A DNA stretch of 64,000 nt from Callorhinus ursinus (GCF_003265705.1 NW_020312894.1:923171-987170), one strand, 5' to 3'; counted from the first letter of the stretch, positions 24,721-36,765 are shown. Notes: generated by a model not told the origin, from the sequence alone. Made by a program: numbers and translations.

Positions 24721-26894
24721 TCAGAGAACACAGGCGTGGTCTTGGCTTCACGCCAGATTTCCACGCACATGTGAGCATCCCACAGCGATATGATCTGAGA
24801 CCCCACAGCCAGGCTGGGAGTGGCCAGAGCCTGTGCACAGGCAGGGTCCTGGGAAAGGCGGCCCCCAGGATGGCCCGAACCCCAGTGGGGCTGCTCACAG
24901 CGAGTCTGCCCGAGAGTCTTCTTCCAAGTCTCCTTGACCTTCACTTTGAAAGACGTTTCTGAGGAAACCTAACAGAAGGTGGCAGCCACCCTGCCTGGTC
25001 CCATGGTGGCTGACCACGCCCTGCAGTGTGCAACGAGCCTTTTCTGTGGCTGCTTCTCCGGTCGCTGTCCCACCAGCAGCAGGGGTCACACCGGCGGGCA
25101 GCAGTTCTCGGTCCCCCTGTGGCGCCAGTCAGAGACAGGACACGTCGAAGCCCCCGCTGCCACCGATCTGTTCCACTGGCCATCAGCGGTCTTGTCTGCA
25201 TGCTCGAGTTCTGACACTGGGCACACACCCCACCCAGCTACGTCCTCCTGAGGACGGACCTCCTCATCCCTATGACAGGCCCCCCTCCCCGCGATGCTCC
25301 CCACTCTTGAGGCCAACCGCGATACCCACGCAGATGCTCTCAGTGCCTCAACGTGCGCTTGCAGGGCATGTTCTCCTTCATGTTCTACTTTTAAAATACC
25401 GAGTCTTCCACTGAAGAGTGGCCGTGCCGACATGAGGACATTTTCCATGAGGAGAAGGTGAGCAATGACTGCCATGGACCGCGGTGGCTCTCGTGGCAGA
25501 GACCAGAGGCTGAGGATGGCAGGGGATGACGGAGCGTCACAGCCTGTCTGCAGTGCAGTCGTGATGAGCCTCGGCTGGAAACTTGGGATGATAACTGGAT
25601 CTACGCACCTACACGCTTCATCAAACTTTTAAAGATTTCAGCCATTATTCTTCGGGTATCTGCCCATCTCCGGTCTCCCGTCCTGCTAGGGTTCCAGTTA
25701 CACGTGTGCTGGCACCCTGGAGGCGCCAGCCCGGGCAGGGACGTCCCATTTTATTCTGAATAGTTCCCACTGCTGGGGCCCCACGTTTGATTATCCCTCC
25801 TTTTCCTCTGCAGCGTCTGGCCCACTGTCCACCCACCCGGTGCATCTTTCATTCCAGCTACCATGCTTCTCATCTGCACAAGTCCCGACGGAAGCAGAGG
25901 TTGGGTCACAGAATGGGGCAGCAGGAGGTCGAGGGTGTTTTTCTGGCGAGGGTGGCGGAGAGCAGGCGGCCAGTGGGCCGAGGCAGGAAGGCAGCGGGCG
26001 TGGGGGCTGTGACCTGAGGCTGCCACAGCTGGCAGGAAGGCCGCCGGTGAGTGTGGTGGAGGGTGGGTGTGCCCGAGGACAACGACCATCTCAGCCACAG
26101 AAGACACCACTGAACTGGCACAGATGCCCCAAATTTAAAGACTGAGAACTGATCTTTCTAACCACGTGCTACTCCCCAGCCCTGCCCGCCCTTGGCACAC
26201 AGGCACCCCCAACCCACACCCCCTGCTGCACACCAGGCTCCTGGCAGCATGACAGATGTCAGGGGAAGGGCTCCGGGAACAGAACACCAAGGAAACTGAA
26301 CTAACCAAGCAGCTCTGAGGCTTCCCCAAAGATGGGGACCATGAGGCCATAGTCCTCTGAGCCAACAACCAGCTACTCCAAACTCACAACACATGTTCCT
26401 GCAAGAAGCCTCAGCCCTCATCACCTGTGCCTCCCACAGCCGCTGCACCCCAGCAGGGCCCCCTTTCCGGGTGTCCACTGTCCCCCAGACCAACAACTCT
26501 TGCACAGAAAGGACAGGTCTCTGTCCCGCTTCCCTGCCGGGGAGGCCAGACCCCCATAGAGGGCTGCTTGGGCTCACAAAGGGACCAGCCTGCACCCTAT
26601 GAGCAGGAGCAGGCACCAGCAACTCTGCAGAACAGATCCAGAATGGGTGTAACCCCTCATCTCTGTAAGGAGCCCCTAACTCGCCCTCCTCAGCCCACAG
26701 GCCACGGCCCTGGGCCCCTTCTTGGCTGCCCCCCTCCCGTGGAACCCGTCCGTGCCACTGACATTCCAATTTGGGCATGGCCGTGTGTTCTGCCACAGAG
26801 AGGGGCCCTCAGCGGTCACTTCGTCAGGGAGGGGCAGCTCCCACAGACACACCGCCGGCCCAGAGCCAACCCCGGGGCACAGAAGTGCACTCAC

Positions 26895-26982
26895 TGTGAA
26901 GTGCTCCTGGGATTTGAAGTTCTCGTCCAGGTAGACGCGGGCCCGGTTGTACTCCTTCATCGCGTCACTGGACAGCAGCTCT
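26895..26982 (-). CDS. INPP5A: INPP5A exon 4 (88 bp, internal coding exon)
   Basis: The minus strand completes the split lysine codon and then encodes ELLSSDAMKEYNRARVYLDE followed by NFKSQEHFT: 29 codons, about residues 73-102 of INPP5A, inside the N-terminal half of the phosphatase domain. The acceptor is CCCTTCCAG (intron side from 26983) and the donor is ACA/GTGAGT (26894 downward). The exon ends at phase 0, matching the expected continuation into exon 5 at Ala-Leu-Gly. Skipping it alone would shift the frame. I recall Tyr in human where this copy has Phe (DENFKSQ); it is a conservative change if my memory is right. The intact frame and canonical borders argue for a functional exon and against a pseudogene. 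Confidence 0.97.
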
Positions 26983-27599
26983 CTGGAAGGGAAAAGTGAG
27001 TTCTTTAGCGCACAAACCACACAGGACCAGCGGTCGGGGGGCCAGAAACTAAGACCCACTGTGTGCTCAGGGCAGGCGAGGGCTGCTCGTCATCAGGGCG
27101 GGGATGGGCATCGCAAGCAGGCTGCTGGTGCCTCACGACACAAAGGAGGGTCTCTGAACACCCATGAGAGGGCTCCCCCGGGCTGTTCTTCTCACTGTCT
27201 CCTTTCACGACCAGGAAAAGCTTCAGTGAGCACCTCTCCATCATCTCAGCAAATGTGGCTGGAAAGGTGGCCACTGCCCCCAGAGCCCCGTTGGACACAC
27301 CAGAGCGGCGGCGGGAGGCCTCCCCACTTACCCGCCAGCCCCACCGCTGAGGGCCCCCCTCCGCCCCTCCTGCCAGCTCGGCGGCAGCGGGGGCAGGGGC
27401 ACGGTGCCCTGGGAGCTGCCAGCATGTAGCTCACACGGAAGAGGGGCTCCAGCTCTAAGAGGCAAACCGGAACGCACACAGAAAAGAAGGGAAGAGGGTC
27501 AAATGGACCGTCCAGCGCTTCGCCGCCCGCAGGAACGAACCTCGGACGCATCCGGGGCAGGACGCAAGGTTCAGACACGAAACGCCACCCTAACGGTCA

Positions 27600-28470
27600 T
27601 TACACCTGGCGCCATGTAAAAATTAACTTGGCGTGCAAAGAAGCAGCAAAATATGACCCACAATCTACAAAAAAGCAGTCAACAGGGATGGGTCAAGAAG
27701 GACAAAAATTAGCTGAAAGGTGCCCGGAAGCAGGTACTGTAAATATGATCAAAGATTTCAAGGAAAACATAAATGTGAGGAAAGGCAAAAACTAAAACCA
27801 CAAACCAAACGTCTCCAGCTGGGTGGACGTAAACACAGGTGAAAATCTAATGAAACAAACAAGCAAGATCAGTGACTACAGGACACAGCGACAGAAACTG
27901 CCCAAACTGAAGCAAAGCTAGAGGAAAACGAGCTGCAAGTGCCGAGGGGACCTGGCTGATGCCACACAACCAACCCCAGGAGCCGGGCTCGGAGAACAAG
28001 AGAGGGCAAGGAGGAAAATTTTTAAGGAAATAGGAGACAAACTTTTTCCAGATTTGATTAGAATTAGAACCTCATGCAAGACAAATACAAGGGAAATCAA
28101 ACTAAAACATGACAGAATCAAGTTGCTGCAAACCAGTCAGGAAGACAAAATCCCGCAATCAGGGAAAAGACACATTATACACCAAAAATGGAGACAAGGA
28201 CAACAGCCCAGGCCCCGTCAGAAACCACATGACACAGGACAGCGCAATGATGTCCTTTAAGGACGAACACAGAAACGCCGGCAAGCCCGAGTTCCATTCA
28301 CAACAAGACCTCTTTCCAACCTGAAGACAAAGACTGTCTTCAGACAAACCAAAGCTGAGAACTTGTTACCAGTGACTGTGTGCAGATGAACGTCACAGAA
28401 AGCCCTCAGGCTGAAGGAACATGGTAGCAGACAGAAACCGCGTCTCCGCGAGAGAACCGACAGAGAAAGT
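27600..28470 (+). mobile_element. L1/HAL1-like relic, ORF1 region
   Basis: The plus strand follows the ORF1 region of old L1/HAL1 elements in order: 'aaaatatgacccacaatcta' (27647), 'aatatgatcaaagatttcaa' (27741), 'ccaaactgaagcaaa' (27902), 'aaactttttccagatttgat' (28039), 'atcaagttgctgcaaaccag' (28116), 'gaaaagacacattata' (28162) and the ORF1 end with 'caggctgaaggaacatg' (28407). Frameshifts and stops are frequent and no protein remains. It lies in sense of the plus strand, opposite to INPP5A transcription. Confidence 0.8.
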
Positions 28471-28639
28471 GGTCAGAATATACGCCGTCTTCTCTCACTT
28501 CCTCATCTTTTTAAAAAGCTAACAGTTTAGAGCAAACCGAGCAATAGCGTGTCCCATATGGTGTGGGTAGGAGTAGAAAGAACCTGACGGCAGTGCCAGG
28601 ACGGCAGGGGGCCGGCAGAAGTCACACGTCTGCACGTGG

Positions 28640-28790
28640 GGGGCAGGGACACGGGGGCAGGGTGGGGACACAGGGTGGGGGCGAGGGGCCGGGGGGCGGG
28701 GGCTGGGACCCGGATGTGGGGCAGGGATGCGGACGGGGGGGGGGGGGGGGGGGCCGGGGGGGGGGGGCTGGGATGGGTGCAGGGCCCCCT
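28640..28790 (+). repeat. G-rich tract with 19-G and 12-G runs
   Basis: This is a G-dense stretch with runs of 19 G (28735-28753) and 12 G (28756-28767) separated by CC, preceded by repeated GGGGC and GGGAC groups. On the INPP5A transcript strand these are C runs. It is a strong G-quadruplex candidate on the template strand. Exact run lengths are prone to sequencing error. Confidence 0.9.
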
Positions 28791-29132
28791 CCGGGAAATG
28801 CCTGGCTCTTTCCACGGGGTCCTTCTCACAGCCTCTGGGGCCCTCTTATGTTCTCAAGTGCTGGCTTTGTCACTCAGCTGTGTGGCAGGTGTCCTTCCCA
28901 GGTGTGGCTAAACATTTACTTCGTGTACAGTGTCTTTTCTTTGATAATTTTCATATTATCATTCATCATTTAACAAATTTGTCAATCTTTGTAGGTGACT
29001 CTTGTTGCACCTTTTTAAGAAATCTCTCCCTGCCCCAGAGCTGCAGACACCTCGTCCTTCATTTAGTCTCAGCGTTGTTAGGACTGCGTTTGACGTCTAC
29101 TCAGTGACAGGGCTGAGATTCGTGTGCAGGGC

Positions 29133-29147
29133 GGGGGGGGGGGGGGG
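29133..29147 (+). repeat. Run of 15 G
   Basis: A homopolymer run of 15 G inside otherwise mixed sequence of INPP5A intron 3. Run length may be imprecise in the assembly. Confidence 0.9.
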
Positions 29148-30277
29148 CGTCCAGTGTCACCTCACGCAAAGACACCCGCGATGCGGCTCATGGCCGGCTG
29201 CACACGGCCGGGTGATGCGGGGCAGGGGTCCTCCCGCAGCCCATCCCCACCCTGCACCCCTAGCCCTGCCCTCACTGTGTCCCAAGGAGCCTGCAGCTCG
29301 GGCCAGGGGGACGCCCACCTCATGCTTCTTTAGTATTATTTTGGGCATTTGTGACTATTTAGCTATATCCCCTTGCTCTCCCACATAATCTTAATATTAG
29401 TTTAAGTTTAAAAAAAGAAAAACATTTTGATAAAAATAGCCTTAAAATTACCTTGTTTTGGGAAAATAGCACATTACCCCCAGTTTAACAACTGAAAACA
29501 TGGATGGCTTGTGTCCACCCACAATGTCAGGGGCCCCGATCAGGACTGAGCGAGGTGACAGCAGCTGAAGCCCTCCGCCCGTGGCCTCTGGCCACGCGGC
29601 AGGCACCAGGGCTCTGAGTGCAGACCCAGAGGCCCACACACAGCTCCCTGAGGGCACGGTGGCCTTCAGTGACCAGCCTTGGAAGTCAGCAAGTGTCACC
29701 TCACACTGCTGGCAGGAGCGCTCACGGTGCCCGGAGTCCACGGCTGGGGCGTGGACAAGGCCACATCCAGGGGACACGGAAGGCAGGCATAGTGGTGCCT
29801 GGGGGCAGAGAGGAGTCCTGGGCACTCGGGCCACGGGCAGAAGGAAGGCAGGCGCCACAGCCGCTCCTGCCACCAACAGCTAGATGGAGACCCTGCTTCT
29901 CAGCGCCGGGCCTCACAAGCCTGCTTCCAGCCCAGCCCCCGTGGGTCCACCTCCTGGGCCGTGCGGATGCCCTGGCGCCCAGTCCCAGCAGCACTGGGGG
30001 GTCCTCTCCTCCACAGGGCGGCAGGGTGTGCGTGCGGCGTTCAGCACATGCCTGTGGCTACTTCCTCCCGATGACAAAGATCTCACTCCCCAAAGACGAC
30101 TGCACTCCGTCCCCATCCCACTGTGACAAACACAGCTGTGAGCTGCTGGATGTCCATCTGTCTGTCCACCCACAACAAGGGCAGGATGGCAACCATCCCA
30201 CAGATGGGACACTCCACCTGGACCCAGGGCTGAAGTCTCCAGGCCCAAGGTGCCACCATCACCTTGCATGTGCACAC

Positions 30278-30452
30278 CCCCAGGGGCGCACTGTCACCCT
30301 CCGCCAGCTCCAGGGGCGCTCTATTACCCTCCATGCCCCCCAGGGGCGCGCTCTTCCCCTCCGCCCCCCCCCACTAGGGGCACGCTCTTCCCCTCCACCC
30401 CGCCCCCCCAGGGCTGCGCTCTTCCCCTCCGCCCCGCCCCCCCAGGGGCACC
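30278..30452. repeat. Minisatellite, about 30-37 bp unit, beside INPP5A exon 3
   Basis: About five imperfect copies of a unit with CCAGGGGCGC, then CTCTTCCCCTCCGCCCC. The array ends about 40 bases from the exon 3 donor. On the transcript strand it gives many G runs (GGGGGGGCGGGG type) at the 5' end of intron 3, the position where G-runs often act as intronic splicing enhancers; the functional link is inference. Confidence 0.85.
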
Positions 30453-30491
30453 GAGTTCTGGGAAGGGCGGGCGCACACCGCGGGGACTTAC

Positions 30492-30592
30492 TTGACAAAC
30501 TTGTCCACGTGGGACATGGAGGCCTCGTAGTTCTTCCCTCCAAACTCCTGGCAGTGCAGAGCCATGAAGTGCGGCTTGTGCGTGTGCACGAC
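30492..30592 (-). CDS. INPP5A: INPP5A exon 3 (101 bp, internal coding exon)
   Basis: The minus strand encodes VVHTHKPHFMALHCQEFGG, then KNYEASMSHVDKFV, plus two bases of the next lysine codon: 33 codons and 2 nt, about residues 40-72 of INPP5A. The CQEFGG segment carries the Gln-Glu pair that in the endonuclease/exonuclease/phosphatase superfamily belongs to the Mg2+-binding motif of the active site; this role is from family knowledge. The acceptor is CTCCCCAG and the donor is GTCAA/GTAAGT. The exon enters at phase 0 from exon 2 and leaves two bases, which the first base of exon 4 completes to AAA (Lys). Skipping it alone would shift the frame; exons 3 and 4 together are 189 bp, a multiple of three. 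A C-rich minisatellite (G-rich on the transcript strand) begins about 40 bases into intron 3. Confidence 0.97.
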
Positions 30593-33269
30593 CTGGGGAG
30601 GGAAGCGCAGGACACAGGCCGTCAGAGGCTCCGCAGGCCGCACACGCACCCTGTGCAGGAGGCGGCTGCCTCCCCAAATGCACCATCGCAGAGGCCGGCC
30701 CCACACAAGTGCTCTGACGTCACTGGCAACCCAGCCCCCAACACTGTTTCCGGCTGGGACCCTGTGGCCAGTGAGCCATCTGTAGCCTCAGGGACGTGGG
30801 TGGTGCTGTGCAGCCCTGACAGAAAGCAGCTGCTTCTAGTATCCAGCCAGGCAGAGCCCACAGGGGAGCTGGAGGGCTGGGCACAGGGGATGAGGCGTGG
30901 GCGCCAGGCCTGCACGCCGTGCACCAGGGAATGAATGGCCCACAGCGCGGCCGGGAAGCACGGCACAGCGGTGGTGGCCGCTCAACTGGCAGGCGGCGTG
31001 CAGCGTAGCCCACCGGTTCTCGGCTGGGACATAAACACACAACCCAGAGCTCGGATCTATTAAAAAAGTGAAGAAATTCTGACAGGAGACGCATTTAAGC
31101 GGAGTGGGAGAAGCATCCGTGCTTGAGTAAGCTGCTCCCCGCTTGCTCTTGGTTCCTTGAAAACGGGCTCAGTAAGGCAGTTCCCGAGTCCCATCACACA
31201 CAAGCATGAGCACCTCCCACTGCCAAACCCCCGCAGGGCTCAGGCTGGCAGAAACATGCGACCTGGAATGGGGCCGGGGCAGGGGACAGGCCCTCCGGTG
31301 TCGCACACGGAGGGCAGCACGGTGAGCCCTGCCGGAAGGACAGGGAGCCAGGCCACACACCTCTCGTGTGCGCCAAACTCAGGAACACCCAAGCGACTGG
31401 GATGCCAAGCTGCCCAGCGCCCCTCAGCAGGTGCGCTCAGATAGAGTTCACGGCATTCCCACAGGACGGCGCACCTCCCTGAGGAGGAACAACGGAGATA
31501 CCAGTTTTGGGAATCACACCCTGGTGGGCACTGGCGTGGGCACCCCAGCACCTGACAGGCTCTTGACCCCGAGGCCGCCCTACACAGTGCACTTCTCCTC
31601 AGCAGCACAGCCCAACGCTCTTCCCAGAGGACCAGCCTGTCCACTCAGGCACGAAGATTCTCCAAACAGACTACTCTGCAGTGACAACAGAGACGGCATT
31701 TGCCACACGGTCCATGGACGCACGACTCCGTGTCTGTCTTGCTGGGCCAGGGTGGCAGAGGGCTGGGTCAGGTTCCAGAACTGCCCACGTATCTTCAGAA
31801 CACAGACAAGGCCTCAGGGTCGGCCTGGACAAAGGAGCTGCCGTGCCAGCCCTCTGCCTCAACGACATCAGTCATAGGCCTCAACCCCAGCGGCCCAGCA
31901 ATGTTCTGCCTGGACAGGAGCAGCCTCCGCTTGGCCCCCATCACTCAGAATCCAAAAGGGAAGATGGCTGGAAGTGCCGGGGCTCTGGACATGCCCCTGA
32001 CACATCCACGCCCTCAGTGGCCACCCGTGGGATGGACTCAAGCAGCAGGGGCTTCAGGGTGTGCAGAATGAGTGTGGCAAGGGCGTCCGTCTGGGCACCG
32101 GCCCCCACCAGTCTGCACCTCCATCTACAGCAGCCCCCACCCTCCCAGGCCAAGCCTCTGTTTCAAGGACATACCGTGGGGTCGTGACCTCGGACGGTCT
32201 GGGTCTGAAGACCATGGGTTAGCAAAGCCCTTGGCACAGACTAAAGACTCTGATGAAAGGACACTGCTTTCCCTTCGTTCTCCTAAACTGGCAGGGCTCC
32301 TCTCCCGCACTCCACACCCCTCCAGAAGGCCTCACTCATCAGCCAGGACGGCGGTTTCGAAAGGTGCCCTGAGATGCAGGGCCGCCCCCTCCCTGGTGTG
32401 GGCTGGACGCAGCACTGTCTGAGACAGGCACAGGTGAGGGCGTGGAGGGTCACGGTGGCCACACTCGCTGCTCCTCCCTGGGCCTCTCGCCCTCGGCCTG
32501 AGGATGCTCGCTCCGGAGGAACCTGGGTGAGCGGCAGGTCCTCGAGGACAGGCCCAGGCCAGAACAGCCACGCAAGCCAGCCCTGAGTCCCTGACCCAGA
32601 AACCGTCCATCTGTCTGTCGCACAGCAGTTTGTGCTCTCCAGCCTGCAGGACCCTCCTAACCATCCTTCTACTCAAGCTGGGCCCTCCTCTCCCTCCCCC
32701 TGCTGCTCTGGGCAGGGCCTGGCCACGTGACCTCACCCCCGAGGGACTCCCCTCTCTCCAGAGTGGCTGGGCCACCCTGTGAGGCCCAGACAGCAGCTTG
32801 CCCACAGCGTGCACCTCTTCCGGGCGACAGGGCCTCACCGTGGATGAGATGTGTCCAGAAGGTGCTGGTCCTGGCCCCTGCTTCCTCACTGTTGGGTTGG
32901 CAGCAGCCCCAAACTCACGAGGGTACAGGACATTTAGAGGATCGGTGCTGTGAGGTCAGTGACACGTGCCTTCCAGCATTTGTCACAGCACCTCCAAGCC
33001 TATCCTGACGCACCTCAGCCTGCAGCCATGCGGGCAGCCGCGCCTTCCGTTTCTCCACCTCCTGCCCCTCCACTTCATTCGAGGTCTTAGACCCAGACCC
33101 AAACACCTGGTGATCTGTCCTGGGACCACACACCTGGCCAACGGCGTCCCATAGCGCTACTTAGGACGTGCTGCGGTCCACGGTGCTCTGCCTGGCCTCC
33201 AGTCTCTGAACCTGCCCCACGCACAACACCGCACCCTGATGAGCCATACTTCTAGGGCAGGAAAGACCT

Positions 33270-33400
33270 ACGTTCAACATATCCTGGATGGAAAACAATG
33301 ATTTTCCAAATTAAATTTATCATATTTGAAACTAAATTTTAACTAATCATAAGTTTAAATGAACAGCCAAAAAAGCGACTCCCATGATTTTATCTCTGGG
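33270..33400. promoter_or_regulatory. Candidate non-coding element in intron 2
   Basis: This AT-rich block, with 'ccaaattaaatttatcat' and 'aattttaactaatcataag', is set in GC-rich DNA and has no clear repeat family or frame. An ancient transposon end cannot be excluded. Confidence 0.35.
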
Positions 33401-35829
33401 ACCTCCGTTGGCGGCAACATGCTCTGAGCAGTGACCCCAGGACACTCTCTGACAAGCACAGCTCAGCTCTGATGACGCGGGCACCGACGCCGTGTCTCCC
33501 CACGCTGGCACCGCTCCAGGCACAGGCCGTGGAATGATCACCCTGAACTTCATCGGTGGGCACAATCGGTGTGGTGTGGCCCCTCCACGTGGAGAAATAC
33601 GTATCCGAGCCGTAAACACACTCTCATTCAGCCATCCACAAAGATCCCATTCATTTACACCAGGGCAGCCTGGACTCCCTCAAAGCCACTATGGGTTTCA
33701 GACAGGCACACTTGAGAGGCCACCCGCGGGAGGCGCAGGGCTGGTGGGGGGGGGGCAGGCATGCCCAGGGAGCACTGGCCGAGGGCGGCACCGGGACGCA
33801 CAGGGGCTCACACAGGCTGCGGGGGCTTCTGCACACAGCAGCGGGGCCCCACAGGAACCGGGCGCACCTGGGAGCAGAACCAGAGGTGCGGCTCGCGTTC
33901 CGAGGTTCCAGACGTTGCCCCTGCGGCCGCCGCCTGGCTTTACTCAGCAGCTCTGCACCCTCCACCCCCACCAGCTCCTCAGGCCTCCAGAGGCGGTTCC
34001 TTTTGCAGATACCCCCCGCGATGCCCCCAGGGAGGCCACCAATTCCCCGCTGGACTCCCAGGACGCTTCTCCTACCTCCTGCCCCATGTGCTCACTGGCC
34101 GCCCTCCATGCCCACTGTCCCCCCAGACCGCGCACCCCGCACACCCACGATGGAGGAGCCCTGCGTCACTCATCAAGCGCTGGACGTGTCTGGCTGCACG
34201 TTAGGACGGACCAGGCCCCCGGGTGCCGCCTCCAGCACTAGCGAAGCCCAAGAGTACACACTGTCCCCTACACTCAGAAGACGCTATGCAGAAATGTGAT
34301 GTTTACAGATGAAGGGTCGTGTGTCATTTGAAAGCAGTTATTAAAACAAGACCTTTATCATGAAAAGTTTTAGAAGAGAAGTAACAAACGACCCTGCAAA
34401 GAGCTCAGCTGCAAATGGCAGCAGACGGTGTCTCGACCCCACAAATCACACTCCCGGCAACAGTAGGCCGGCTCTCCATCCACCGACTAGAGACGAACGT
34501 GTCGCCATGCTCAGGGAGCTTGCAACAAGAGTCCTCGCCCCGCTCTCTGGCCACCGCGGGAGCAGAGCCACGGCCGTGAGCAGCCTAACGCGGTCAGCTG
34601 GGCCACAGGCAGACCCCGTGGCTGCCTGTGAGCAGCTACAGCCTCGCCCAACAGCACAAGTCCCGGCCGGGACAGGCGATTAGTGCCTAACATGGACTCA
34701 AATGAAAACACGTTTGTGTCTGTGCGCTCATGATGACACCAAAACATCCACTCGTTGGCCGTCTTGGAATCGGGATATTCCTCTGAAAGGGAATTTATTT
34801 TTCATTCAAAATCAGCAAAAATAACATTTAATTGTGCGCTGCAGATGTGGGCAGTCTATCCTTCCTTGGGAGCGACGGCTGGCCGTCTTGAGGGAAAGCA
34901 CACCTGTTCTTCTGTGGACAGGCTCCCACAGGACCCCTGATGGTGGCCACCTGGGGGGGGGGGGCGCCACAGCCCGTGGGAGGGAGCTGCTTCCCAAGAG
35001 GGGAGGTGTGCAGCGTGTGCAGAGCCCCCGGGCACTTTCCATGGGCCGCTTGGCCCCTTTCTCGCTGATGCGGCCGGCTCGGACTCTAGGATAGCCAGGA
35101 GCTTCCTTCAGTCCTCAGTGCCTGAAGACATGGATGCAAGAATCCACCCGCCTTTCTCGTACCAGGAGGGTCTCTAGACAGAGGAGGACGAGTCTGTCCT
35201 CACGGGAACGTCCCTTTGCACAGATGAGGGAGAGACCCCGGGAGCAGAATAGAGGGTGTCCCGCTAAGTGGGATGACACAGACAAGCGCTGCGTGGTTTC
35301 AAACGTGTGTGCAATCTGAAAACGCCAAACTCCTGAAGCACAGAGCGGATGGAGGCCGCCAGGAGCTGGGGCAGGAACGCCCTGCTTAGGGGCCCAAGGA
35401 CACACGGCCCGGGGACCTGGCGGCCAGCACCCAACAGCATGCCACGTGCCTGTGGACACCTGGGCCAGGCCGAGGCAGGCCTGACATGTGGCCAGGGAAG
35501 GACGGGGCTTGTGGAGCAGAAAGGGGACAGAAAGGAGGGGAGGCGGCCCTGGGCAGCTGCTGACCGAGGAGAAAGGGAAGGAAGGGGAAACGGGCTGGTG
35601 GACAGAAGAGAGCCAGGAGAGTACGGCGCTCACCACGGACAGACTCGCGGGCCGCTAGCAGCCCTGATGGGCCTGCACTTTGCTGGGCGGACAGAAGGGG
35701 GTGCTGTTGGGCTGGGAACCTGCACAAGCCTCCTTCTGCTGGCCAGGCGGGAAAGGAGTCTACGGAGACAGGAGGTCCGATCCACCCCAACCCAGGACCA
35801 CTGAGCACAACGGACCAGCCACGCTGCAA

Positions 35830-36520
35830 AAGAATTAAATACACTCAAATCGCCATCTGAGAACAGGAATCAGAAGCTCAAAACTCAACCAGAAATGGAC
35901 CAAAAACAAAGAGAAAGAAATGACATTAACCTCAGGAAAGAAATGGAAGAAGACAAAATCCTCATAGAAGAAAACAGATGACAAAGCACCCAAGGGAGAA
36001 GCTGCGATGAAGGGGAGAGGAGAGAGGGGTGGGGCGGGGGGGGGAGAGGGGCCAGGCAGGGGAGGGGGGAAGGAGAGAGGGTGAGAGGGGAGAGGGGGGA
36101 GGGGGGAGAGGAGCCGGGCAAGACAGCCACCAGTCCCTGCGGGAAGAAACATCAGATCAGAGCTAATCTTTAAAATCATAATCCAAGGAAACTTCCCCAG
36201 AAAGACAGCCCTGAACTTGTGCCTGGAAGGGCTTCCTGAGCCTCTGAGAAGGTTCACCCACACGACCCACCCCAATTCACAGGCCGGCAGATGGATCAGA
36301 CCCCACAGGTGCAGCACACGTCTCCAGGGACAAAGATCCGCGGGGAAAGCCAAACGGGTCACACGTGCACTGGCCAGAACCAACACGCGAACCAGGCAAC
36401 AATGGGACAACCTCTCTGAAAGCCTCAGTGAGATCAAGTGTGAGCCAGGGACATGCACACCCAGCAAGCGTCCTTCAAACGTCAGAGGCACGGAAAAACA
36501 GTTTTCAACAGACGGACATC
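35830..36520 (+). mobile_element. L1M-like relic, ORF1 region, with purine-rich insertion
   Basis: The segment resembles L1M ORF1 and its 3' flank. 'gaacttgtgcctggaagggcttcctgag' in pieces (about 36213), 'gggacaacctctctgaaa' (36403) and 'gagatcaagtgtgagccagg' (36430) follow the order known from old L1 elements. It is split by a G/A-rich tract (36010-36122). No frame is preserved. Confidence 0.65.
36010..36122 (+). repeat. Polypurine G/A tract
   Basis: About 110 bases are almost only G and A on the plus strand, built of GGGGAGAGG-type words with a run of 8 G. It has local mirror symmetry, so an intramolecular triplex (H-DNA) is possible. It lies within the L1 relic. Confidence 0.85.
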
Positions 36521-36639
36521 TATGGATTCCACCTAGAGCACGTGCGCAAACGCTTTCTGTGGACAGCCACATCAGTGCTTTCGGCTCTGCAGGCCACACC
36601 GTCTACACGGCAAGAGTGCCGATGTGCCAGTGTAGACAA

Positions 36640-36765
36640 GAGCACACACATGTACACACATGTGCGTGTGCATGCACACACGAGACACAGCGCACACAGG
36701 CGTGTGCGCACACACGCATGTACATACACCACACACAAACACACGCAGACAAGACAGTGACACAG
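36640..36765 (+). repeat. CA-rich microsatellite (imperfect)
   Basis: Alternating CACACA, CATGTG and CGCACA words, mixed purine-pyrimidine alternation over about 120 bp. It is a degenerate (CA)n. Confidence 0.8.

Larger units (their letters stand above)
1..26894 (-). other. INPP5A: INPP5A intron 4 (5' part, continues beyond left edge)
   Basis: This is intronic on the minus strand because it follows the exon 4 donor and I could not find exon 5 (expected to begin Ala-Leu-Gly-Ser-Phe-Tyr-Phe) on that strand. It mixes three things: GC-rich unstructured sequence with many spurious open frames, AT-rich enhancer-like islands listed separately, and old L1, L2, MIR and Can-SINE insertions. It also carries two minisatellites and the assembly gap. 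Stretches not listed separately (for example 2.0-4.5, 7.1-8.1, 8.3-9.7, 15-16.5, 18-19.4, 20-21.8 and 25-26.9 kb) show no feature I can support. Confidence 0.85.
26983..30491 (-). other. INPP5A: INPP5A intron 3 (3,509 bp, complete)
   Basis: This is the complete intron between exons 3 and 4, with a GTAAGT donor at its high-coordinate end and a CCCTTCCAG acceptor at its low-coordinate end. It contains an old L1/HAL1-like ORF1 fragment (about 27600-28470), a G-rich tract with runs of 19 and 12 G (28735-28767), a 15-G run (29133-29147) and a minisatellite close to the donor (about 30278-30452). The remainder, including 28800-29130 and 29150-30270, shows nothing I can name. Confidence 0.93.

Noticed and set aside
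1..26894. Search for INPP5A exon 5 on the minus strand
   Set aside because: No segment encodes the expected Ala-Leu-Gly-Ser-Phe-Tyr start; a diverged exon missed by eye cannot be fully excluded.
29618..30934. 438-codon open frame on the plus strand, the longest in the window
   Set aside because: It runs antisense through INPP5A exon 3 and a minisatellite, is Pro/Arg/Ser-rich, and shows no domain. It stays open because the sequence is GC-rich and stop-poor.
33492..34241. 249-codon open frame on the plus strand
   Set aside because: Low-complexity content, no recognisable domain, composition matches the flanking intron.
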